Assembly: GCA_900554265.1 (NCBI GenBank)
Contig: USGZ01000117.1
Location: forward strand, 1 to 6,112
Direction: 5' to 3'
Length of the DNA: 6,112 bases
Source: an uncultured Porphyromonadaceae bacterium
GTDB taxonomy: Bacteria > Bacteroidota > Bacteroidia > Bacteroidales > Muribaculaceae
Each line of letters begins with the position of its first letter. Position 1 is the stretch's first letter. The notes beneath the pieces were generated by a model, which worked only from the letters and a program-made list of their open reading frames with translations, had not been told where the DNA came from and made no database searches. Made by a program: the position numbers and the translations under genes. Shown here piece after piece: positions 1 to 3,898 of the stretch.

Positions 1-98
1 CACTGCACGAATCCCGCGAGCCGCTGCGAACGCCTTGCCTGCGCTAAAATCGGCAAAAGAACCTCGATATCCTCGACTGTAGCCTTACGCAAGAACAT
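1..98 (-). CDS. GNAT-family N-acetyltransferase, N-terminal fragment (cut by window edge)
   Basis: The minus strand opens with ATG at 98-96 and stays open to the window edge, giving 32 residues that begin MFLRKATVEDIEVLLPILAQ. The opening pattern (hydrophobic-R-K-A-T-x-E-D-I, then a helix ending in A-R and a polar/aromatic turn) is what GNAT acetyltransferases show at strand beta1 and helix alpha1. These enzymes transfer an acetyl group from acetyl-CoA to an amine; the substrate cannot be told because the acetyl-CoA-binding motif lies outside the window. The start is 13 nt after the stop of the HAD phosphatase gene on the same strand, so the two are probably co-transcribed. A perfect AAGGAGGT lies at the end of the HAD gene (124-117 on the minus strand), but its spacing of roughly 18 nt to this ATG is longer than usual. 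Family assignment rests on the N-terminus only. Confidence 0.7.
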   Translation of the reverse strand, partial: MFLRKATVEDIEVLLPILAQARRSQRLAGFVQ

Positions 99-111
99 GG
101 TTTACCTGTCT

Positions 112-732
112 TTAGACCTCCTTTAGTACTTGCTTGAGGGCGGGAAGCCAGTCGGAGTCCGGAGCGACCCAGACGCCCTTGATGCCGACGGCTTCGGCGG
201 CGTCGATGTTCTTGCGGCTGTCGTCGACGAAGACAACCTCCTGCGGTCCCAGACCCTCGGCGGCGAGAATCTTGCGGAAGAATTCTTCGCGAGGTTTGCA
301 GCAGCCCATCTCGTAGCTGCAATAGAGATGATCGAAATAGTGGCCGATGCCATGGCCGTCGCCGCTGAAGCGGTCGCTGCGGGTGTAGGCCATTATGAAG
401 GGATTGGTGTTGCTGGCAAGGCAGATGCGGTAGTTCTTCCGTAGTGCGAGCAGGTTCGCGAGGCGGTCGGCCGGTACGCTTTTCAGAAAGCCCAGCCAGC
501 ACTGCTGCACCTGCTCCCAGCTAAGGTCGCGGCCCACCAGGCGGCTGATGCCCGCGCGGAAATCCTCGGCGGAAATATCGCCGTTCTCAAGCTCGAGGAA
601 GAGGCCCTTCTGGCCATAGTCGCCGATATATTGCCTGGCGTCCACGCCGATTTCCGTAAAGCGGCGGAAAGCCTCGGCGGTGTCCTGGAGAAAGACCACG
701 CCGCCCATGTCGAAAAGAATAGTCTTAATCAT
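112..732 (-). CDS. HAD-superfamily hydrolase, subfamily IA (YihX-like sugar-phosphate phosphatase type)
   Basis: This 206-residue cytoplasmic protein has all four HAD motifs: motif I FDMGGVVF with nucleophile D8, motif II LASNTN around S107, motif III with K146 in CCKP, and motif IV VFVDDSRKN with D170, D171 and N175. Residues about 15-90 form the helical C1-type cap. The residue two after the nucleophile is Gly (G10), not the Asp used as general acid/base in classical HAD phosphatases. The same D-x-G pattern is known in the YihX / epoxide-hydrolase N-terminal group; E. coli YihX is an alpha-glucose-1-phosphate phosphatase. A small sugar-phosphate or similar phosphomonoester is therefore a reasonable guess for the substrate, but not shown. 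The ATG at 732 is the only possible start because motif I begins six residues in. A promoter box ends 4 nt upstream, implying an almost leaderless mRNA. The GNAT gene follows 13 nt downstream. Confidence 0.9.
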   Translation of the reverse strand: MIKTILFDMGGVVFLQDTAEAFRRFTEIGVDARQYIGDYGQKGLFLELENGDISAEDFRAGISRLVGRDLSWEQVQQCWLGFLKSVPADRLANLLALRKNYRICLASNTNPFIMAYTRSDRFSGDGHGIGHYFDHLYCSYEMGCCKPREEFFRKILAAEGLGPQEVVFVDDSRKNIDAAEAVGIKGVWVAPDSDWLPALKQVLKEV

Positions 733-736
733 GCCG

Positions 737-768
737 CAAAGTTACGCAATCTCCCTGAGATTCCGAAA
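737..768 (-). promoter_or_regulatory. Bacteroidota-type promoter for the HAD-GNAT pair
   Basis: On the minus strand a perfect -7 box TAACTTTG (744-737) is preceded, after an 18-bp spacer, by TTTCGG (768-763) as a candidate -33 box. The -7 box ends only 4 nt before the HAD start codon. In this promoter class transcription begins a few bases past the box, so the transcript should start at or next to the ATG. The -7 match is strong and the -33 match is imperfect. Confidence 0.65.
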
Positions 769-792
769 GGGCCGGTCGCTCGGGCGCGTAAC

Positions 793-812
793 TGCATATA
801 AGAAGATATGCA
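793..812. promoter_or_regulatory. Inverted repeat in divergent intergenic region
   Basis: TGCATAT (793-799) and ATATGCA (806-812) form perfect 7-bp arms around a 6-bp spacer. The dyad lies between the divergent HAD and membrane-protein promoters, 25 bp behind the HAD -33 box and 46 bp ahead of the other one. It may be a protein-binding site for either promoter. No partner is identified, and it does not resemble the GGTTTA-N5-TAAACC palindromes nearby. Confidence 0.35.
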
Positions 813-857
813 TCAGGGGCGGGATGTGGTTAATGATTGTTAATATTTATATTGTAA

Positions 858-889
858 TTTGGTTTATAATGTAAACTGCATTATCTTTG
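858..889 (+). promoter_or_regulatory. Bacteroidota-type promoter of the membrane-protein/winged-helix operon
   Basis: TTTG (858-861) and TATCTTTG (882-889) match the -33 TTTG and -7 TAnnTTTG boxes with a 20-bp spacer, essentially the consensus. Transcription should start near 893-897, leaving an untranslated leader of about 80 nt before the ATG at 975. Palindromic operator copy 1 (861-877) fills most of the spacer between the two boxes, so a bound protein would block RNA polymerase. Confidence 0.75.
861..877. promoter_or_regulatory. Putative operator, copy 1 (between -33 and -7 boxes)
   Basis: GGTTTATAATGTAAACT is a near-perfect palindrome: arms GGTTTA and TAAAC(T) around a 5-bp centre. Bases 861-876 are the exact reverse complement of 942-957, a 16-bp match. 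Its position inside the promoter spacer is typical of a repressor site. The candidate ligand is the winged-helix protein encoded by the second gene of the operon (inference). Confidence 0.6.
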
Positions 890-925
890 CATTCGAAACC
901 GGGCGGTAATCGCGAGTGCCGCTCT

Positions 926-939
926 TTTTCAGCTGAAAA
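926..939. promoter_or_regulatory. Perfect 14-bp palindrome in the operon leader
   Basis: TTTTCAGCTGAAAA equals its own reverse complement with no spacer. It sits in the predicted 5' untranslated leader, one base before operator copy 2. It could be a second protein-binding site or extend the footprint of that operator. With no loop it is unlikely to act as an RNA hairpin. Confidence 0.35.
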
Positions 940-940
940 T

Positions 941-957
941 GGTTTACATTATAAACC
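941..957. promoter_or_regulatory. Putative operator, copy 2 (in the 5' leader)
   Basis: GGTTTACATTATAAACC has perfect 6-bp arms (GGTTTA/TAAACC) around CATTA. It lies about 45-50 bp past the predicted transcription start and 18 bp before the start codon. Its centre is 80 bp from that of copy 1, close to 7.6 helical turns. A protein bound to both sites could loop the DNA, and one bound here alone could act as a roadblock. In the mRNA the same sequence could form a small 6-bp hairpin just upstream of the start codon. Confidence 0.6.
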
Positions 958-974
958 TCTTTACGAATCTAAAA

Positions 975-1595
975 ATGGAAGAAAAGAAAATTTCAGAAGA
1001 GGAGAGCATCAGCCTCATCGCCCAGATGATCTCCCGCACAAAAGAACGCTACATCGGCGACGGCAACATCATGCTGATGTGGGGATGGCTCACAATCGCG
1101 GTCACCGGCCTGGTATGGCTTATGCTGGCGCAGACACTTAATCCGGCCTGTAACTGGCTGTGGTTCCTCATACCCGCCGTCGGCGGCGTGGCCACGCCGA
1201 TAATGGCCAGGAAATCGCGCCTAACGCGCGGCGTAAAGACCTATTCCGACCGCATCAGCTCGCAGCTCTGGACTGCCGTCGGCATAATCGCTCTCGCTGC
1301 CTCTGCACTCTGCATATGCTTCGAAATTGCGGGCTTCTATACGTGGCAGACCATGTTCGTCTTCGCTCTTATTGTGGTGCCCCTGGCCGAATTCACACAG
1401 GGAATCGTAGTCAGGGAGAAAGCACTGGTGGCCGGCGGATCCGTCGGAATGGCCGTAGGACTCGTCACGACCTGCTGCATCGTGGGCGGCATCGCTCTGT
1501 ACGCCTACTGGTTCCTGCCCGTGTTCATGCTGGCGTTCCTGTGCATGATGGTCATACCCGGATATGTGATCAACCGTAAAGCCCGCCGCAAATGA
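975..1595 (+). CDS. Polytopic membrane protein of unknown function, first gene of a regulator operon
   Basis: From ATG 975 this gives 206 residues: a charged, Glu/Lys-rich cytoplasmic-type N-terminus (1-28), then about six hydrophobic segments near residues 32-53, 60-77, 99-120, 124-142, 151-175 and 177-198, and a basic tail RKARRK. The basic loop at 79-93 (ARKSRLTRGVK) suggests a cytoplasmic loop after the second helix by the positive-inside rule. I recognise no enzymatic or transport motif. A small membrane protein paired with a one-domain winged-helix regulator is a recurring arrangement in Bacteroidota genomes, but its role is unknown to me. An in-frame ATG at 939 is less likely because it would put the second operator palindrome inside the gene and add an atypical 12-residue stretch. 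The stop overlaps the next start (ATGA), implying translational coupling. A decayed copy of codons 66-100 occurs at 3554-3652. Confidence 0.85.
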   Translation: MEEKKISEEESISLIAQMISRTKERYIGDGNIMLMWGWLTIAVTGLVWLMLAQTLNPACNWLWFLIPAVGGVATPIMARKSRLTRGVKTYSDRISSQLWTAVGIIALAASALCICFEIAGFYTWQTMFVFALIVVPLAEFTQGIVVREKALVAGGSVGMAVGLVTTCCIVGGIALYAYWFLPVFMLAFLCMMVIPGYVINRKARRK

Positions 1596-1873
1596 AGGAC
1601 CTGGACCCGTTGCTGCACTCTCAGTTGCGACTGGCAGTGATGTCGATTCTGATGAATGTCGAGGAGGCCGATTTCGTCTACCTCAAGGACAAGACCGAAT
1701 CGACTGCCGGCAACCTGAGCGTCCAGCTTGAAAAGCTCGCGGGCGCAGGATATATCGAAGTCGAGAAAGGCTTCCAGGGCCGTAAGACGCGCACCGTCTG
1801 CCGCATCACCGACAAAGGCCGCTCCGCCTTCGAGGAATACGTTGACGCCCTGCGCAGCTACGTCAACCTATAG
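1592..1873 (+). CDS. Winged-helix DNA-binding transcriptional regulator (HTH_34/MarR-like)
   Basis: This 93-residue protein is a single winged helix-turn-helix domain. It opens LDPLLHSQLRLAVMSIL (helix 1), then EADFVYLKDKTE (helix 2), a recognition helix at about 38-52 (TAGNLSVQLEKLAGAGYI), and a wing at 54-73 with the pattern YIEVEKGFQGRKTRTVCRIT. A C-terminal helix at 75-91 probably dimerises. The order and wording of these motifs match the PF13601-type winged-helix family, related to MarR and ArsR proteins, which bind DNA as dimers without a separate ligand domain. It overlaps the membrane-protein gene by 4 nt (ATGA), so the two are made together. The two GGTTTA-N5-TAAACC palindromes at the operon promoter are the obvious candidate targets, implying negative autoregulation (inference). 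No metal-binding cysteine pair is visible; C70 is the only cysteine. Confidence 0.9.
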   Translation: MKDLDPLLHSQLRLAVMSILMNVEEADFVYLKDKTESTAGNLSVQLEKLAGAGYIEVEKGFQGRKTRTVCRITDKGRSAFEEYVDALRSYVNL

Positions 1874-1903
1874 CGTCGACTGACAGCAAATCTTCATGCA
1901 GAA

Positions 1904-1942
1904 AAAGCGCCCGGATGCGGATTTTCCGCGGACGGGCGCTTT
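1904..1942. terminator. Bidirectional intrinsic terminator between convergent genes
   Basis: AAAGCGCCCG (1904-1913) pairs perfectly with CGGGCGCTTT (1933-1942). Inside, after a 3-by-3 internal loop, GCGGA (1917-1921) pairs with TCCGC (1925-1929) around a TTT loop. The plus strand continues with a short T/A-rich run, and the minus strand reads CTTTTTC at the same edge, so it can serve both the winged-helix gene and the convergent 74-residue gene. A smaller dyad, ATCATA-N5-TATGAT (1943-1959), follows directly. Confidence 0.85.
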
Positions 1943-1971
1943 ATCATAATTAATATGATGAGTGCCCGAAT

Positions 1972-2196
1972 TCAGCTGATGAGGAGCAGGACCATGGATA
2001 CTATGCCGGAAAGGAGGCCGAGGAGGGCAATCGGGATTATAGTCTTTCGCAATGTGCTACGTTGAGTATCTGTCAGAGTACGGGTGCCGTTGCGTTTGAA
2101 ATAGGTCATAGCCAGAATCAAACGGATAACCGCGCCAAGTAGCAGTAAGCCGATGCTAATATCGAGGAAAAGGCTTCCTAATTTGTATAATTCCAT
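1972..2196 (-). CDS. Small two-helix membrane protein, function unknown
   Basis: The 74-residue product has two hydrophobic segments, at about 10-32 (FLDISIGLLLLGAVIRLILAM) and 51-73 (TIIPIALLGLLSGIVSMVLLLI), joined by a basic, Thr-rich loop (FKRNGTRTLTDTQRSTLRK). The positive-inside rule puts that loop in the cytoplasm and both ends outside. I recognise no family. It is probably monocistronic: it converges with the winged-helix gene across a shared terminator and diverges from the tRNA region. No TAnnTTTG box or Shine-Dalgarno sequence is evident upstream, where the DNA just before the ATG is A/T rich. It is less GC-rich than its left-hand neighbours. The hydrophobic architecture and clean spacing support a real gene, though its small size leaves some doubt. 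Confidence 0.6.
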   Translation of the reverse strand: MELYKLGSLFLDISIGLLLLGAVIRLILAMTYFKRNGTRTLTDTQRSTLRKTIIPIALLGLLSGIVSMVLLLIS

Positions 2197-2299
2197 AATA
2201 TTCCGTTATTTTAATAAGAACGCGGTGACCGGCGCAAGAGTTTGTGTGGAACCTTTTTCCTGCGAATTTCGCTTGTCAGTTCAAAAAAAGTTGCCGGGG

Positions 2300-2332
2300 T
2301 TGCTTGCATATTAAAAATATTTAGTAACTTTG
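2300..2332 (+). promoter_or_regulatory. Promoter of tRNA-Ser
   Basis: A perfect -7 box TAACTTTG lies at 2325-2332. Upstream TTG triplets at 2300-2302 and 2304-2306 give spacers of 22 or 18 bp and are candidate -33 boxes. An A/T-rich stretch fills the spacer. Transcription should begin near 2336-2340, about 35 nt before the mature tRNA. Confidence 0.7.
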
Positions 2333-2342
2333 CACTCGCAAA

Positions 2343-2360
2343 CGGGGAACAAGCTCCCCG
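2343..2360 (+). other. Hairpin in the tRNA-Ser precursor leader
   Basis: CGGGGA (2343-2348) pairs with TCCCCG (2355-2360) around a 6-nt loop, forming a stable 6-bp stem between the predicted transcription start and the tRNA 5' end. It lies 12 nt ahead of the RNase P cleavage site and is removed on maturation. It may keep the leader from misfolding with the tRNA (inference). Confidence 0.45.
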
Positions 2361-2372
2361 CCTTCTGCAATT

Positions 2373-2460
2373 GGAGCGATGCTCGAGTGGCTGAAGAGGC
2401 ACGCCTGGAAAGCGTGTATACGCCAAAAGCGTATCCCGAGTTCGAATCTCGGTCGCTCCG
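2373..2460 (+). tRNA. tRNA-Ser (anticodon GGA)
   Basis: This is an 88-nt class II tRNA. Acceptor strands GGAGCGA and TCGCTCC pair fully, with discriminator G at 2460 as expected for serine. The anticodon stem CACGC/GCGTG encloses the loop CTGGAAA, so the anticodon is GGA (2407-2409), reading UCC and UCU. The long variable arm (ATACGC, loop CAAAA, GCGTAT) is the serine hallmark. The T arm CCGAG-TTCGAAT-CTCGG is canonical. CCA is not encoded and must be added by tRNA nucleotidyltransferase. It is transcribed alone from its own promoter and followed by a hairpin at 2490-2519. Confidence 0.97.
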
Positions 2461-2489
2461 CAAAAATGGACGGAGTCCTTAATTTTAAC

Positions 2490-2519
2490 AGAATCCCGCA
2501 GAATTGTCTGCGGGATTCT
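2490..2519 (+). terminator. Terminator-like hairpin after tRNA-Ser
   Basis: AGAATCCCGCAGA (2490-2502) and TCTGCGGGATTCT (2507-2519) form a perfect 13-bp stem with an ATTG loop, 30 nt after the tRNA. The following bases contain only a weak T run (TTCTTG), so termination efficiency is uncertain, but position and stem strength fit a tRNA terminator or 3' processing barrier. Confidence 0.7.
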
Positions 2520-2523
2520 TGCC

Positions 2524-2559
2524 GTTAAGTATCTTAACCAAATCAGAAGGCTATCTTAA
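2524..2559 (+). promoter_or_regulatory. Dyad and direct repeat upstream of the secreted-protein gene
   Basis: GTTAAG (2524-2529) and CTTAAC (2533-2538) form a palindrome with a TAT centre. The octamer TATCTTAA occurs at 2530-2537 and again at 2552-2559, exactly 22 bp apart, about two helical turns. No good TAnnTTTG box is present here, so these may be operator half-sites or degenerate -7 elements of the gene starting at 2579. The call rests only on pattern and position. Confidence 0.3.
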
Positions 2560-2578
2560 GGAACTTAATTATCCGGTT

Positions 2579-3385
2579 ATGAAGAAGTTACTATCCGTTA
2601 TATGCATTGCCGCGAGTGCTGTCGCGGCATTTGGTACCGCGCAGCTTCCCGAGAGTATCAATGACTGCGGACACGAGAAGAACATGGCAAGCCGTCTGCT
2701 GGAGCTTGACAGCGTTTCATTTTCCAGGCTTAAGGAGCGCATCTCCGACAAGATGGTGAGCACCGACTTGTGGCGCGGATATATAGGTCACTGGGAGATA
2801 AAGAACGACTCGTTGTTTCTCGACAGCATCCTTGTCAGTGACAATGCGAGCGATACCCGTCGGTTTATGCCTGCGGCAATCGACGACATCTACGCTTCGC
2901 ACCGTACGCCGTCGGGGTATTTTGCCGACTGGGTGAGTGATACAATCCGTGTCGTGTCTGGTAATATCGTACGCGACCGGCACATGGGCTGGAGTTCGGA
3001 TTGGGAGACCGAGGAAATGATAGCTATTGAAGGAGGTCTGATCAAAGGCCGGATTATTTATAATAACAGGATAATCAACCAGGTTGACGAGAATGAAGCC
3101 AGGATGACAATCGACTCGCTCGACTTCGGCAACATCCCCCAAAGGATGCTTCTACAAATTGGATATCAAGAATTTGATAAAACCGGAACACCGACCGTTT
3201 GTAAGGTTGACATCGTGCGTGGTAGCGGCGATACGGCCGTGGACAATAGGGTCGCAAGGGCGCTCGATGACGTGTCGGTCATGCGTAAGTTAGTTCCGAT
3301 TTATTATATCAGAGGCCAGTATAAGTCTGATAATTGTAATCTGGTAATACCGAAGAAAACTTACGCTGAGGAGGCCGCGAAGTGA
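2579..3385 (+). CDS. Secreted protein of unknown function with a possible TonB C-terminal-like domain
   Basis: From ATG 2579 the product has 268 residues. Residues 1-21 (MKKLLSVICIAASAVAAFGTA) form a signal peptide, probably cut before Q22; C9 lacks a proper lipobox, so it is likely a periplasmic or exported soluble protein. Residues about 64-165 contain LWRGYIGHWEIKNDSLFLD and later EGGLIKGRIIYNN, a pattern I recall from uncharacterised Bacteroidota proteins. Residues about 186-260 (TGTPTVCKVDIVRGSGDTAV, then DNRVARALDDV and NLVIPKK) resemble the TonB C-terminal fold in strand/helix order and in the G-x-G...vD..v.rAl signature. That is a weak resemblance, and no transmembrane anchor remains after signal cleavage. 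A longer reading from TTG 2504 would begin inside the tRNA terminator hairpin and hide the signal peptide, so it is rejected. AAGGA lies 16 nt before the ATG. GC content is lower than in tilS. Confidence 0.75.
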   Translation: MKKLLSVICIAASAVAAFGTAQLPESINDCGHEKNMASRLLELDSVSFSRLKERISDKMVSTDLWRGYIGHWEIKNDSLFLDSILVSDNASDTRRFMPAAIDDIYASHRTPSGYFADWVSDTIRVVSGNIVRDRHMGWSSDWETEEMIAIEGGLIKGRIIYNNRIINQVDENEARMTIDSLDFGNIPQRMLLQIGYQEFDKTGTPTVCKVDIVRGSGDTAVDNRVARALDDVSVMRKLVPIYYIRGQYKSDNCNLVIPKKTYAEEAAK

Positions 3386-3510
3386 AAAGCTCGCTTTTAT
3401 GGGCATGCTGGTTTTCAGCTGCCGTCTTTGTTTGATAATTGATGTTATGTTAAATAGAATTTGAAGGGAATGGGGAGATCGGGTGCTCTGCCGGAGGATT
3501 GGGGGCGGGA

Positions 3511-3552
3511 GAATTTGAATTATTTGAATTATTGGAGGAATTGGGAATTTTC
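3511..3552. repeat. Degenerate 9-bp tandem repeat, block A
   Basis: After GAATTT, nonamers follow as GAATTATTT, GAATTATTG, GAGGAATTG, GGAATTTTC. The shared core is GAGGAATTG with substitutions. It abuts the left side of the pseudogene fragment. It is imperfect and short, so it looks like an old slippage array rather than an active one. Confidence 0.6.
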
Positions 3553-3553
3553 T

Positions 3554-3652
3554 ATACCCGGCGCAGCATGGCTACGCCGATAATGGCAAGGGAATCGCGG
3601 GGCGCGCGGCGTCAAGACCGATTCCGACCGCATCTGCTCGTAGCTCCGGACA
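3554..3652 (+). pseudogene. Decayed fragment of a paralogue of the membrane-protein gene at 975-1595
   Basis: The DNA aligns with 1170-1274 of the intact gene. Two long segments carry the match: 3569-3599 against 1189-1219 (28 of 31 identical) and 3612-3651 against 1234-1273 (35 of 40 identical). Alignment gaps of 4 and 2 bp break the reading frame twice. Translated piecewise it gives IPGA, then ATPIMARESR, then RGVKTDSDRICS followed by TAG where the intact gene has a Gln codon. It covers only the second membrane helix's end and the basic loop (about codons 66-100). No homology to the rest of the gene, its promoter or its operators remains. It is best read as the remnant of a duplicated or second-copy gene, or of recombination with a related locus. 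Confidence 0.85.
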
Positions 3653-3696
3653 ACGGAAATTTATTGTAGAATTGGAACTTTCCGGGAAGTATTCTT

Positions 3697-3741
3697 TGGA
3701 ATATTGGAGTAATTGGAGGAATTTGAGGAATTGGAGTTTTT
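3697..3741. repeat. Degenerate 9-bp tandem repeat, block B
   Basis: Five consecutive nonamers, GGAATATTG, GAGTAATTG, GAGGAATTT, GAGGAATTG and GAGTTTTTG, keep a 9-bp register. The core GAGGAATTG is the same as in block A. It begins 45 bp after the pseudogene fragment; the gap includes the near-palindrome ACTTTCCGGGAAGT (3677-3690). Confidence 0.65.
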
Positions 3742-3778
3742 GCCTGGATTGCTATTCATATTGCTGCTCTTTAGGCCG

Positions 3779-3810
3779 ATTGGAGAAATTGGAGTTATTG
3801 GAATTTCTCT
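3779..3810. repeat. Degenerate 9-bp tandem repeat, block C
   Basis: ATTG, GAGAAATTG, GAGTTATTG and GAATTTCTC keep the 9-bp register of blocks A and B. A further GAATTTGGAGG lies near 3830. Block C ends about 50 bp before the tilS promoter. Confidence 0.5.
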
Positions 3811-3857
3811 GAGAACTATGTCCCGGAAGAATTTGGAGGGGGTGCTTGAAAAAAGTA

Positions 3858-3890
3858 TTTTGGGGAGGTGGCGGAATTTTTGTAACTTTG
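3858..3890 (+). promoter_or_regulatory. Bacteroidota-type promoter of tilS
   Basis: TTTTG (3858-3862) and TAACTTTG (3883-3890) match the -33 and -7 boxes with a 20-bp spacer. Only 8 nt separate the -7 box from the ATG at 3899, so the transcript should have a leader of a few bases at most. The promoter fixes the gene start: any upstream in-frame start lies ahead of the promoter. Confidence 0.75.
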
Positions 3891-3898
3891 TCTTCGCT

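Larger units (their letters stand above)
3386..3898. other. Repeat-rich intergenic region without an intact gene
   Basis: This 513-bp stretch between the secreted-protein gene and tilS has no intact coding region that I can support. It contains three blocks of a 9-bp repeat (3511-3552, 3697-3741, 3779-3810), a relic of the membrane-protein gene (3554-3652), and the tilS promoter (3858-3890). The first 125 bp show nothing recognisable, and no clear terminator follows the stop codon at 3385. Open frames here mostly encode low-complexity repeats (E/F/L-rich on plus, N/S-rich on minus), a by-product of the nonamer. Confidence 0.7.

Noticed and set aside
44..502. 152-residue minus-strand open frame rich in Arg
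   Set aside because: It is an out-of-frame shadow of the HAD gene on the same strand, with biased Arg/Gln composition and no motifs.
939..974. 12-codon extension of the membrane-protein gene from ATG 939
   Set aside because: It would place the second operator palindrome inside the coding region. The Glu/Lys-rich start at 975 is more natural.
2211..2426. 71-residue open frame on the minus strand
   Set aside because: It runs through the tRNA-Ser promoter and half of the tRNA gene on the opposite strand and has no protein-like features.
2441..2460. tRNA-Ser 3' end as an integration (att) site for a mobile element
   Set aside because: No second copy of the tRNA 3' sequence and no integrase gene is seen in the window, so lower GC in the following gene is not enough to call an island.
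2504..2578. 25-codon N-terminal extension of the secreted-protein gene from TTG 2504
   Set aside because: It starts in the loop of the tRNA terminator hairpin and would bury the clear signal peptide beginning at 2579.
3388..3401. AAAAGC/GCTTTT inverted repeat just after the secreted-protein stop codon as a terminator
   Set aside because: The stem would leave a 2-nt loop, too tight to form, and no T-rich tract follows.
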